Shown here: positions 21,387 through 28,358 of the stretch, piece after piece | Numbering within the stretch: position 1 is the stretch's first letter | Layout: each line of letters begins with the position of its first letter | NCBI GenBank assembly: GCA_017475805.1 | Contig: JAFVEW010000090.1 | Coordinates: 1 to 29,551, forward strand | DNA length: 29,551 bases | Reading direction: 5' to 3' | Origin: Synergistaceae bacterium | GTDB lineage: Bacteria > Synergistota > Synergistia > Synergistales > Aminobacteriaceae | Notes under the pieces: generated by a model | What the model was told of the DNA's origin: nothing | The model's database searches: none | Seen by the model: the letters and a program-made list of their open reading frames with translations, nothing else | Made by a program: the position numbers and the translations under genes

Positions 21387-22340
21387 TTAATTTAAGAAAG
21401 TTTTCACCGCTTTTTGAAGTTGCGTGATAACATCATTGTCAAAAAATTTCTCAAATCTCCTAATTTTGCCTTGAGCAAAATCAACTTTCACAATCTGCCT
21501 GTCTTTATCTCCAATCTTACAAGAGTAAACTTTTCGATCCTCTAAAGTACCTCTTGCTCCTGAAGCGACATGACTTACAAAGCTATCGAGAACTTTATTG
21601 CCTACAAGCACGATAACTGGAGCTCCTGATAATTCAAGCAGGTGTTTTGTAAAATTGTTCCAACACGTGTCTTTGGCATTGTCTACTCCAACTTCGCTGT
21701 TTGATCTGAAAGGGACGATCTCCATGCAGACAACGTATTTCATGACTTCTCTCGCTTTTTGACTCGGACTCAACTTAGTCCATGAAGCCGTTAAATCTGA
21801 AGGCAAAAGTAGTTCCGTGTTGTTTCTGACGCAAGTCCAATAAGGAACTCCGATTGTCCCTCCGTCCCTAAGAGGAATACGCAAGGTTCGATCCCTATTA
21901 TTTCTGGCCGGAGATGTTTGAATACGAGTTTTTAAGAAATTTTTTATTTCTTCAAAAGAAAATTCTTTCTGAGGTATAGTCAACATTTTTATAATTTCAT
22001 CAAGTGAATATTCACCATCCGAAATTTTAGCTTTGCGGGTTGCGTCTATGCGTTCAGGAAGAAATACTTTGCCAGATTTGTGGAAGTAACGTGGAGAAAC
22101 TTCGTCAAAATTGAAAGCTGGGTTGGAACTCAGGAAAAGTACGGGCGCATTTTCAATATCGCCGTCAAAAGGCTCGCCTATTTGAAAACCCTCGTCTTCA
22201 ATAGAAGTATCATTGTCTTCGCACTCATCAATTTGAAACTGAGCGATTTCGCCGTATGGCTGTTTCAAATCAGGCTTCTTCAGAAGAGTCTGAATGTCCT
22301 TGTTATAAACGATGTCGCGCATAACCTCGTCAAGTGTCAT
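21387..22340 (-). CDS. Possible uracil-DNA-glycosylase-fold protein
   Basis: The 317-residue protein starts at ATG 22340, which has AGGAGG at proper distance; an earlier in-frame start lacks one. Segments suggestive of the uracil-DNA glycosylase superfamily are APVLFLSSNPAFN (a strand ending in an N-P loop, like motif A), VVCMEIVPFRS (a central strand), and APVIVLVGNKVLDSF (a strand-G-N turn where the family has its last motif). An acidic stretch (~36-60) precedes them. The catalytic residues cannot be matched with certainty, so enzyme activity is open. It may repair or process DNA or nucleotides, or counter uracil-based host defence; that is inference. It is divergent from the ribbon-helix-helix gene at 22571. 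Confidence 0.45.
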   Translation of the reverse strand: MTLDEVMRDIVYNKDIQTLLKKPDLKQPYGEIAQFQIDECEDNDTSIEDEGFQIGEPFDGDIENAPVLFLSSNPAFNFDEVSPRYFHKSGKVFLPERIDATRKAKISDGEYSLDEIIKMLTIPQKEFSFEEIKNFLKTRIQTSPARNNRDRTLRIPLRDGGTIGVPYWTCVRNNTELLLPSDLTASWTKLSPSQKAREVMKYVVCMEIVPFRSNSEVGVDNAKDTCWNNFTKHLLELSGAPVIVLVGNKVLDSFVSHVASGARGTLEDRKVYSCKIGDKDRQIVKVDFAQGKIRRFEKFFDNDVITQLQKAVKTFLN

Positions 22341-22527
22341 AAATTTCCTCCTATTATAACTATAAGTAAAATTAGTTGTAAAAGTAATGATAGCTAAAAA
22401 TAGGAGAAAAGTCAAAAAGTCAAGATTTAAGACGAAACGCAGAAAAAAAATTTCATCAGTCTTGAAAATTTTTCAGATTAAAAAGCATTACTAATAATAA
22501 TTATGCAACTGGATATAGATTGAGTAA

Positions 22528-22576
22528 GGGCATATTTTTAACAAAAATCTTAAAAGAGGAGGTAAGGAATATGCCC
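22528..22576 (+). promoter_or_regulatory. Inverted repeat enclosing the ribosome site and start codon of the RHH gene
   Basis: GGGCATATT (22528-22536) is exactly complementary to AATATGCCC (22568-22576), and the latter contains the ATG at 22571. The 31-base loop contains GAGGAGG. In RNA this would bury the start codon in a 9-bp stem. In DNA it could be a two-half-site operator for the RHH protein itself. The region 22341-22527 upstream shows no gene. Confidence 0.6.
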
Positions 22577-22792
22577 GAAAAATCGAAAAGAGCTTGTAAA
22601 GATCCGATTGCCAAAGTGAATCAATCTTTCACTCAGGTCAGAATAGATGAAGAAACCTTTGCAAAGGGAAAAATTCTCGCGGCGATTTACGGCGAATCGT
22701 TCAATCATCTTATGGTGGAAGCTATTAAGAATGAAATTCAAAAATATGAGGTCGAAAACGGTCCATTGCCGAAACCAGTAGCAAAAGCATGA
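22571..22792 (+). CDS. Ribbon-helix-helix DNA-binding protein
   Basis: The 73-residue protein starts at ATG 22571 behind GAGGAGG. It fits the Arc/MetJ fold: a strand SFTQVRID, helix EETFAKGKILAAIYG and helix SFNHLMVEAIKNEIQKYE, with a basic N-terminus and a Pro-rich tail (GPLPKPVAKA). Such proteins bind DNA as dimers and usually repress plasmid copy control, toxin or transfer genes. No toxin gene follows it; the nearest gene downstream is convergent. Autoregulation through the inverted repeat over its own start is possible. Confidence 0.8.
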   Translation: MPEKSKRACKDPIAKVNQSFTQVRIDEETFAKGKILAAIYGESFNHLMVEAIKNEIQKYEVENGPLPKPVAKA

Positions 22793-22838
22793 AGTTCAAA
22801 ACATTGCATATTATCAAGGAACATCAAAATCTCTCGTA

Positions 22839-23138
22839 TTATTGATCGGTTTCAGAGGCTCGAAAAGCCTCGTAAGCTGTTTGCATAGCGAGTTTCACAA
22901 CTTCGTCCCAATCATCGTTTTCGATCACTTGCCACAAGTTCAATTTCTTAAATTCCCAGAATAACTCGTTATTTAGGCCAGCTTCAAAGTCATTGTTATA
23001 AAAGAAAAATTTAGTTTTATCGGTTGAAAGTTCGTTGGCGTAAAGACCGTTTTTATAGCTTTCAAGAAAAGATAAGGCAATTTTCTTAGCCGTATTCATC
23101 GCCAAAGACTTTACATCATTATAATCATTGCCAGTCAT
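22839..23138 (-). CDS. Hypothetical 99-aa protein
   Basis: Acidic, mostly helical protein with aromatic residues (FFFYNNDFEAGLNNELFWEF). I recognise no family. A GGAGAAA site precedes the ATG. It is the last gene of the minus-strand run that begins with recE, so a role in plasmid recombination or establishment is possible but unproven. Confidence 0.6.
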   Translation of the reverse strand: MTGNDYNDVKSLAMNTAKKIALSFLESYKNGLYANELSTDKTKFFFYNNDFEAGLNNELFWEFKKLNLWQVIENDDWDEVVKLAMQTAYEAFRASETDQ

Positions 23139-23231
23139 AAAAATTTCTCCGAATAATCAAAAAAAGTTTTGTAAATTATAGAACAATTACACTCATATAT
23201 AAGGTGTGTATATAAAATATATTCTCAAAGA

Positions 23232-23558
23232 CTAATGAAGCAACTTACTTTCTTTTTCATGATAAATAATTTCTATTAGTTGCAATGCAAAATCAAAAAT
23301 TGCTTCATCAAAAGAATTAAGCGTATTTTTCTGAATATCGTGCCAAAAGGGAAGATGTTGGATACAAGAAGCTTTTATCATTTCGGAATTAACTTTTACA
23401 AAATGCGATAACTCTTTATCAGTTTCATCGTTGATAACATAGTCAATAGCATCATCAATATCATAAACATCATAACGAAGTTGCCAAAACTGGTAAATTT
23501 TTATAACCTCAATTTCAGTATACTCTTTACCGTCGATTTCATAAATAACATCAAGCAT
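23232..23558 (-). CDS. Hypothetical 108-aa acidic protein
   Basis: The protein is acidic and rich in Tyr, Ile and Asp (YDVYDIDDAIDYVINDETD). No family is recognised. Its ATG overlaps the preceding stop (TAATG), so translation is coupled to the 113-aa protein upstream, and the two may work as a pair. The high acidity is like DNA-mimic inhibitors or antitoxins, which is only a thought. Confidence 0.6.
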   Translation of the reverse strand: MLDVIYEIDGKEYTEIEVIKIYQFWQLRYDVYDIDDAIDYVINDETDKELSHFVKVNSEMIKASCIQHLPFWHDIQKNTLNSFDEAIFDFALQLIEIIYHEKESKLLH

Positions 23559-23899
23559 TACTGGCTCTCCTTATTAAAATCTTTTATCCAAATTTTATCG
23601 TAATAAATATCTTTAATTATTAATGAGCTTATTCCGTGTTTATGCTCATTAGCGTATTTCAAAGCCTTATATTCCCAAACTGGATATTCTTTAGCATACT
23701 CTTTCACTAATGCTTCAATATTTTCCCTAATAAACTTAGCTATCATGACTTTTTTTACTTGTCCCGAAGCAAATAGTATATTAGCAACATCAAATAACGC
23801 TGACTGTGTAAAATATTCACGTCTTCGCGCGTCAAAATACTCTAACTTAGTTTTTACTTCATCTGTGAGGCTTACGCAAAGTTTTATTTCTTTGTCCAT
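23558..23899 (-). CDS. Hypothetical 113-aa protein, possible RHH-like N-terminus
   Basis: It begins with a strand-helix pattern (IKLCVSLTDEVKTKLEYFDA) that resembles ribbon-helix-helix proteins, then a Lys/Tyr-rich helical part. It is basic where its coupled downstream partner is acidic, so the two may form a complex. The ATG follows the DpnD-like gene by 8 bases. Confidence 0.55.
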   Translation of the reverse strand: MDKEIKLCVSLTDEVKTKLEYFDARRREYFTQSALFDVANILFASGQVKKVMIAKFIRENIEALVKEYAKEYPVWEYKALKYANEHKHGISSLIIKDIYYDKIWIKDFNKESQ

Positions 23900-23907
23900 A
23901 TTTACTC

Positions 23908-24090
23908 CTAATCACCATTTTCAGCAGGAAGAACGCCAAATTCCACGCCTGCAAAATCATCTGCATCAAGGATATATTCGCTATTATGCCATCTTTCTCG
24001 CACCTTAGTGTGAGCGTCTTCAACAGTTTCAGCTTCAATCGTTACAATCTTGAAGAGCGTTTCCATAATTGTTACTTCAAATTCTCGCAT
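23908..24090 (-). CDS. DpnD/PcfM-like small protein
   Basis: The 60-residue protein matches the DpnD/PcfM C-terminal domain: REFEVTIMETL at the start, EAETVEDAHTKVRERW in the middle and the conserved SEYILDADDFAGVEF. The family occurs in plasmids and phages of Gram-positive bacteria, and its function is unknown. It lies in the small-gene run between recT and the end of the operon. Confidence 0.8.
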   Translation of the reverse strand: MREFEVTIMETLFKIVTIEAETVEDAHTKVRERWHNSEYILDADDFAGVEFGVLPAENGD

Positions 24091-24125
24091 AGTGTTTCCA
24101 AAATTAGTATTATCAAATACGTTGT

Positions 24126-24632
24126 CTACCTATGGTCATGCCATTTCAAACCGCGCTTGTTGTAAAGGGGTATCCAATGTTCTTCGTAGAAGTCATAGCC
24201 CGCGCCGTCAATACCGAAAAAATATCCGAACTCCTCGCTCTTGAATATACGAAAACCGCATTGGGACATCTGCATAATTCCGTCGTTTTCATCAAGCCAG
24301 TAATTATCGAGGCTATATCCGAACGACCACATTGTGTCCCACATCGGTAATTGGTCATAATACTCAATTTCTATTTGTTTACTATTAAGCCAAATTATTC
24401 CGCCACTATCAAGTTTTATTTTGTAATAATTATTTTTATAGTCAACATCAATAATTTCGCCTGATCCGCTGTCATAAGCGTAAACCCTATTACCCACGCC
24501 AGGACACGTAACTTCATGCCAATCTTCAGGGTCTGTTTTCCATAATTTATAAATCATCTGAGTTGGGACAGCATTGAAACCTTTTACCCACTCTTGAGCA
24601 GCATCCCGCTTGTATATTCCGCAGTTTTTCAT
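24126..24632 (-). CDS. Conserved phage/plasmid protein of unknown function (168 aa)
   Basis: The start is ATG 24632, where AGGAGGT lies upstream; an earlier in-frame start lacks a site. The C-terminal half (GFRIFKSEEFGYFFGIDGAG then YDFYEEHWIPLYNKRGLKWH) is a motif I know from many phage and plasmid hypothetical proteins of gut bacteria. The middle has an SH3-like strand pattern (YYKIKLDSGGIIWLNSKQIE). No function can be given. It follows recT in the same direction. Confidence 0.7.
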   Translation of the reverse strand: MKNCGIYKRDAAQEWVKGFNAVPTQMIYKLWKTDPEDWHEVTCPGVGNRVYAYDSGSGEIIDVDYKNNYYKIKLDSGGIIWLNSKQIEIEYYDQLPMWDTMWSFGYSLDNYWLDENDGIMQMSQCGFRIFKSEEFGYFFGIDGAGYDFYEEHWIPLYNKRGLKWHDHR

Positions 24633-24716
24633 TACTGTACCTCCTGCGAACAATTTCTGAGAACAATATGCACATCATTTTGACATATAGTAAATATATT
24701 TTTATATATTCACTGC

Positions 24717-25406
24717 TTACGCCAATATTTCTTCTTTCAATGTTTCTAAGGAGTTTTCCGCAGAGTTTTTTATAGCCTCTACTTCTTCGGGCTTAATAGC
24801 TTCTGCTGACACAGTAGGTATATCAGCTTTGAAATCATCCTGCGAATCCGATAATTCATCGCTTGAATGAAAACCTCCTGTTAAATCTGGACAATATGCT
24901 CTTGAAAAAAATGAAGCTGCTCTGTAGCTTAACATAACATCAGGCATATTCTCCCATTTCTTATTATTCAACGACCATTTTTCATCTTTGGCCATTTTTA
25001 GCGTAATTAGAGGTCCGACAAGTTTTTCACCAGTTTTCTTTTCAATGGTCCAAGCTCGACAACCTCGATTTTCTTTTCCTACTTCACCGATATACTCAAA
25101 ACGAAGACGTTCAAATAAACCACAAGAATTTATTAACGATATTAAGAAACTCGATGAAAATCCAGGCTTTCCATGAACAATGTACATAGCCTGCATTACT
25201 TCCATAGGATTTCGGTGCATTCGGTTAGACATATCGAGAGCAATTAAGCAGGACGCAGGATTATTTCTGAATGTATCGGGAATTATTGCTGATTCTGAAA
25301 GTAGCGTTGCAAATTTCCAAGCACGATCGATACTTGAGAACGCAAAAAGATTTACTCCGACACTCACATTATTATTAACAGTTTCAACAACAGCTCGTTC
25401 TTCCAT
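24717..25406 (-). CDS. recT: RecT-like single-strand annealing protein
   Basis: The 229-residue protein shows the RecT-like core seen in phage annealing proteins: IIPDTFRNNPASCLIALDMS, MEVMQAMYIVHGKPGFSSSF, LVGPLITLKMAKDEKW and MPDVMLSYRAASFFSRAYCP. The C-terminal ~45 residues are acidic. Such proteins pair complementary single strands during recombination or gap repair. The nuclease gene ends 20 bases upstream on the same strand, giving the standard RecE-RecT order. On a plasmid this could repair broken replicons or drive exchange of modules at repeats. Confidence 0.82.
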   Translation of the reverse strand: MEERAVVETVNNNVSVGVNLFAFSSIDRAWKFATLLSESAIIPDTFRNNPASCLIALDMSNRMHRNPMEVMQAMYIVHGKPGFSSSFLISLINSCGLFERLRFEYIGEVGKENRGCRAWTIEKKTGEKLVGPLITLKMAKDEKWSLNNKKWENMPDVMLSYRAASFFSRAYCPDLTGGFHSSDELSDSQDDFKADIPTVSAEAIKPEEVEAIKNSAENSLETLKEEILA

Positions 25407-25426
25407 AAAACTTTATCTCCTCTCTG

Positions 25427-26254
25427 TTATGCCCATTTAGGCAATCTTAATTCCTGTATTTCGTCTGAATAACTCGGCCAATTATTACTAACCATGCACG
25501 AGGCATAAAGTTCATATAGTTCTTGTATTTTGTCTTCTCCTACTTTTAAATAATCATCGCCAGCCTTAAATATACTTATCGCGTAAGGTGCTTCAGATTC
25601 AATTACAACATACATAAACGCCGTTACTTTTTCTCCTGTTACTGCCTCAAATCCCCTAACATAATGAGCAGCTTGAAGATAATAACGCCACTTGTAATAG
25701 GCTTTGCGTTGAAATTCACTGATATGTGCGTCTTGAGTGGTTTTTATATCCACTATAATATATCCTTTTTTCAGAGGCTTTATATAATCAGGCCGAGCTT
25801 TACATAATATTTCCGGCATATCCAACGAAGATACTTTTTGATTCCAATACACAGACTGCTCACAAACTCCGCCTTGTAGCAATTTTGATGCTAAGTCATG
25901 ACTCCTAATTGCATTCGCCATTTCTGTAACTCTAGAATATTCATCTGAACTAAGAATTATCTTTCCTGATTGTTCAATCTCACTCCAGATAGCCTTGCCG
26001 TCTTTGGTTCTTCTATCAATACAAGGAGCTTCAATGTATTCAATATCGAAACGTTCAGGCTCAAGAATTGCGCAATGCGTAGCTGTTCCAAGTTTAGTTG
26101 CTGGAGTTTCTTTATGAGGTGAATTAACGCTTGTAATGTAATGAAGAGGTGAACGAGCTAATTCACCGAGCTGACTTGAACCTAATCCAGGTCCTGAGTG
26201 ATATTCCGAGCTTGAAATATCTCTATATATTCCGACTTTATTTATCGTACCCAT
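25427..26254 (-). CDS. recE: RecE-like PD-(D/E)XK exonuclease
   Basis: The 275-residue protein has the exonuclease VIII-like nuclease domain: YHSGPGLGSSQL near the N-terminus, KLGTATHCAILEPERFD (H60), KARPDYI (D156), IIVDIKTT (D169, K171) and YYLQAAHYVRGFE (Q194). All catalytic positions are present. It should resect double-strand ends to provide the 3' strand for the RecT-like protein. AAAGGAAG precedes the ATG. Confidence 0.88.
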   Translation of the reverse strand: MGTINKVGIYRDISSSEYHSGPGLGSSQLGELARSPLHYITSVNSPHKETPATKLGTATHCAILEPERFDIEYIEAPCIDRRTKDGKAIWSEIEQSGKIILSSDEYSRVTEMANAIRSHDLASKLLQGGVCEQSVYWNQKVSSLDMPEILCKARPDYIKPLKKGYIIVDIKTTQDAHISEFQRKAYYKWRYYLQAAHYVRGFEAVTGEKVTAFMYVVIESEAPYAISIFKAGDDYLKVGEDKIQELYELYASCMVSNNWPSYSDEIQELRLPKWA

Positions 26255-26309
26255 ACGAGCTTCCTTTCGTCAGTCATTTTATAGTTATTGATAGAAATTT
26301 GAGATGACA

Positions 26310-26573
26310 CTATTTTCTTAAAAGCCACTTTACTGCTTGTCTAAGTGAAGTAAAATCTTCTACCCAGCCCTCTGGCAAGTCAGAAACTTTTTGAGGTTCA
26401 CCGTAACAATTTAACCAATTCATCTGGTCGGAATAATCACATGCAACATATCCTTTGGAATTACGGACTATGTACAATCCTGATTGATTGCGATATTTCT
26501 TCGGTAATCGTCCGTTAATCAATAAAGAACATTGTTCGGACGTTATAAATGATATTTGGTGTTTTTTAGCCAT
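26310..26573 (-). CDS. Hypothetical 87-aa protein
   Basis: The ATG at 26573 has AAGGCGG at suitable distance. The protein has a basic N-terminus, a strand-rich centre (GLYIVRNSKGYVACDYSDQM) and a helical C-terminus (SLRQAVKWLLRK). No family recognised. It is the first gene after the promoter/operator at 26629 and ends 55 bases before recE, so it may be the operon's first gene and possibly its regulator. Confidence 0.6.
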   Translation of the reverse strand: MAKKHQISFITSEQCSLLINGRLPKKYRNQSGLYIVRNSKGYVACDYSDQMNWLNCYGEPQKVSDLPEGWVEDFTSLRQAVKWLLRK

Positions 26574-26628
26574 TTTATACAACCGCCTTTTTAGTTCAAA
26601 ATCGTATAAAACCTGTAACTATAAGGAA

Positions 26629-26647
26629 TTATATCAAATTTTGATAT
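26629..26647 (-). promoter_or_regulatory. Extended -10 overlapped by a 16-bp palindrome (recombination operon)
   Basis: On the minus strand TGATATAAT (26637-26629) is an extended -10. ATATCAAATTTGATAT (26632-26647) is a perfect palindrome overlapping it. A repressor bound there would block RNA polymerase, so the run from the 87-aa gene through recE, recT and the small genes is probably repressed by an unidentified protein. Confidence 0.65.
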
Positions 26648-26689
26648 TATTGTACATATCTTATACAAAAAGATCAGGTGAATATTTAT

Positions 26690-26729
26690 AAAAAAGAGGT
26701 AAAAACCCTATATAGAGCTTATTTACCTC
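26690..26729 (-). terminator. Intrinsic terminator after the DUF669-like gene
   Basis: On the minus strand GAGGTAAA (26729-26722) pairs with TTTACCTC (26703-26696), and the stem is followed by TTTTTT. It separates the DUF669-type gene from the recombination operon, which then has its own promoter about 60 bases further on. Confidence 0.8.
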
Positions 26730-26790
26730 AAAAATCTTATTAATTTTTACTAACTATTAACAATTTGGCGAGTGATGAATTTCGATAAGG

Positions 26791-27234
26791 CTAAAAGTAT
26801 TCTTCTTCGTCATATTCCTCTTCCATGATTTCATCGGAATCATCAGTTGAAAGTCCGAGATTTTCCTGCTGTGGTTTCGTTAAGAAATAAGCGACACGAT
26901 TATACGGCTTTCCCTCAAACTCGTCTGGTTCAAGCTGTGCGAATCCGACTTTGCCTATCCAAGTTTGAGGATCAAGATTGCCACTTGGAATGCTAAACGA
27001 AGAATAAATCTCAGTAAGGACTTTATTTACCATTCTCTTATGTTTGGGACTAAATGTCAGATGATGTTTCACTTTGGCGTTATGACCTATAACGTTAAGA
27101 ATCATTTTTATAATCTGATTTCCCGAATCACTTGTGGCTTCTACTGCGCTTTCAATCTTAACGCAATAAACTCCTGACGAAAGCAGTTCATAGCTCCTCC
27201 TTACATCATTTTTCTTAAAATTCCACTTAATCAT
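26791..27234 (-). CDS. DUF669-like ssDNA-binding protein
   Basis: The 147-residue protein resembles DUF669 proteins that accompany phage recombination genes. The pattern is GVYCVKIESAVEATSDSGNQ, KVKHHLTFSPKHKRMV, a segment with WIGKVGFAQLEPDEFEGKPY, then NRVAYFL. A strongly acidic tail ends EEEYDEEEYF, as in SSBs. It is therefore a second ssDNA-binding protein besides the DUF2815 one, probably serving recombination rather than the fork. AGGAGG precedes the ATG, and a 21-residue leader frame overlaps the start. Confidence 0.7.
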   Translation of the reverse strand: MIKWNFKKNDVRRSYELLSSGVYCVKIESAVEATSDSGNQIIKMILNVIGHNAKVKHHLTFSPKHKRMVNKVLTEIYSSFSIPSGNLDPQTWIGKVGFAQLEPDEFEGKPYNRVAYFLTKPQQENLGLSTDDSDEIMEEEYDEEEYF

Positions 27235-27292
27235 AAAGATTACCTCCTGTGAATATAAATTTTTTTGATAAACTTTTATTCATTTTATTCAT
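27227..27292 (-). CDS. 21-aa leader ORF overlapping the DUF669-like gene
   Basis: ATG 27292 has a strong GGAGG 9 bases upstream and opens a frame MNKMNKSLSKKF... of 21 codons that stops at TAA 27227, eight bases inside the DUF669-like gene. The ribosome binding site and ATG of that gene lie within the small frame, so translation of the leader should affect it by coupling. No family is recognised. It is too short for most gene callers. Confidence 0.55.
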   Translation of the reverse strand: MNKMNKSLSKKFIFTGGNLYD

Positions 27293-27468
27293 AATTAAAA
27301 GCCTCCAAAATTAATTGTTCGCGTAAAAAAACTTTTGAAAAAGATATTTTTTCAACGTTTTCTTAAACGTCTATATTTAATTTCTTTAATAGTTGAAATT
27401 TTCACCGAAATCATAAAAAAGTTTTTCACAAAATTGATTTATTTCTCAAATTCCATGCACTTTCTAAA

Positions 27469-27496
27469 TTACATAATAAAAGTTTTGGGATATAAT
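27469..27496 (+). promoter_or_regulatory. Promoter of the rep operon
   Basis: TTACAT (27469-27474), 16 bases, and TATAAT (27491-27496) lie just before AAAGGAG and the ATG at 27519, giving a short leader of ~15 bases. The rest of the gap 27293-27468 is AT-rich, with one distant inverted pair TTTCAAC/GTTGAAA near 27349-27396 and no gene. Confidence 0.5.
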
Positions 27497-27518
27497 TTTA
27501 TAAAAGGAGATTTAAGTA

Positions 27519-28358
27519 ATGGAAAAAAAATTAACTGTGCCCCGACAAAGAAAGCTGAAAAAAGAATTTCCCGATGGCCAAGCTGTGGGCAGAGCCTTCG
27601 TTCAGTTTTATCTCGACCAAAAAATAAAAGAGAAAGATCCCGAATTTAAGCCTGCTCTTACAGCTGAAGAAATGGATTTCTTACAAAACATGATTAGAAC
27701 TTTCAAAGACAAAGGCAAAGACAAAGACGAAAAATTGTTCCAGCCTTATTATTCGTTATATAAGCTATTACGTCAGTTTGTACGTTGGATTGAAAAATAT
27801 GAACATGTTTATTATCACGGTCTGTTCAGAGATTTAGCTGTCATTCAAAATCCTGACTACGACATAAAAATATACCATTTACTTAAGTCTCAAACGCCAA
27901 AGAATGAAAAAGCTATTGAAGAAGCAAAATCACAATATATTCAGAGTTTAGCACCAGTAGTAGATATACTTATACCTAACTGGAATGATCTAATGGTTCC
28001 TGCATTAAAGAAACTTTACAGCTACTCGTTAAGACTTGATAAAATTCAGGAATTAACTAAATACAACTTAACACCGCTTCTTCCAAATATGAAACACCAT
28101 GAAAACGAAGTAAGAAAATTACAGGGAATTGCTAAGTCTTTCAGGGAAAACTTAGAAAAATTCATAAGCGTTGACAGCTTTGAAGTCAGTAACGATGTCC
28201 TCAAAGCCTTAGATGACTTCATTCAAATTAATGCTGATACTTTCAGATTGACTGAAGAAGAAAAAAAAGAAGATATACGACAGATTACTGAAGCAATTAA
28301 CGCAATTAAAGAAGTCATAGAAAGTAATTCAGAGGCAAAACATCATGGAAAAATTTGA
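27519..28358 (+). CDS. Hypothetical helical protein upstream of rep (279 aa)
   Basis: The protein is charged and almost wholly helical, with a basic N-terminus (KKLTVPRQRKLKKEF) and long amphipathic segments (ENEVRKLQGIAKSFRENLEK). I recognise no family. It is translated ahead of the initiator, and its end overlaps the rep start by 14 bases, so the two are coupled. A co-initiator, copy-number regulator or helicase loader is possible, judged by position only. Confidence 0.6.
   Translation: MEKKLTVPRQRKLKKEFPDGQAVGRAFVQFYLDQKIKEKDPEFKPALTAEEMDFLQNMIRTFKDKGKDKDEKLFQPYYSLYKLLRQFVRWIEKYEHVYYHGLFRDLAVIQNPDYDIKIYHLLKSQTPKNEKAIEEAKSQYIQSLAPVVDILIPNWNDLMVPALKKLYSYSLRLDKIQELTKYNLTPLLPNMKHHENEVRKLQGIAKSFRENLEKFISVDSFEVSNDVLKALDDFIQINADTFRLTEEEKKEDIRQITEAINAIKEVIESNSEAKHHGKI

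Noticed and set aside
23170..23218. Possible sixth hairpin repeat (ATAGAACA, ACAC/GTGT)
   Set aside because: It lacks the GGGTC and GACCC arms and the fixed spacer; similarity is limited to short AT-rich words.
27335..27649. 104-codon plus-strand frame before the rep operon
   Set aside because: Composition is that of AT-rich non-coding DNA, it overlaps the well-supported gene at 27519, and it lacks a ribosome binding site.
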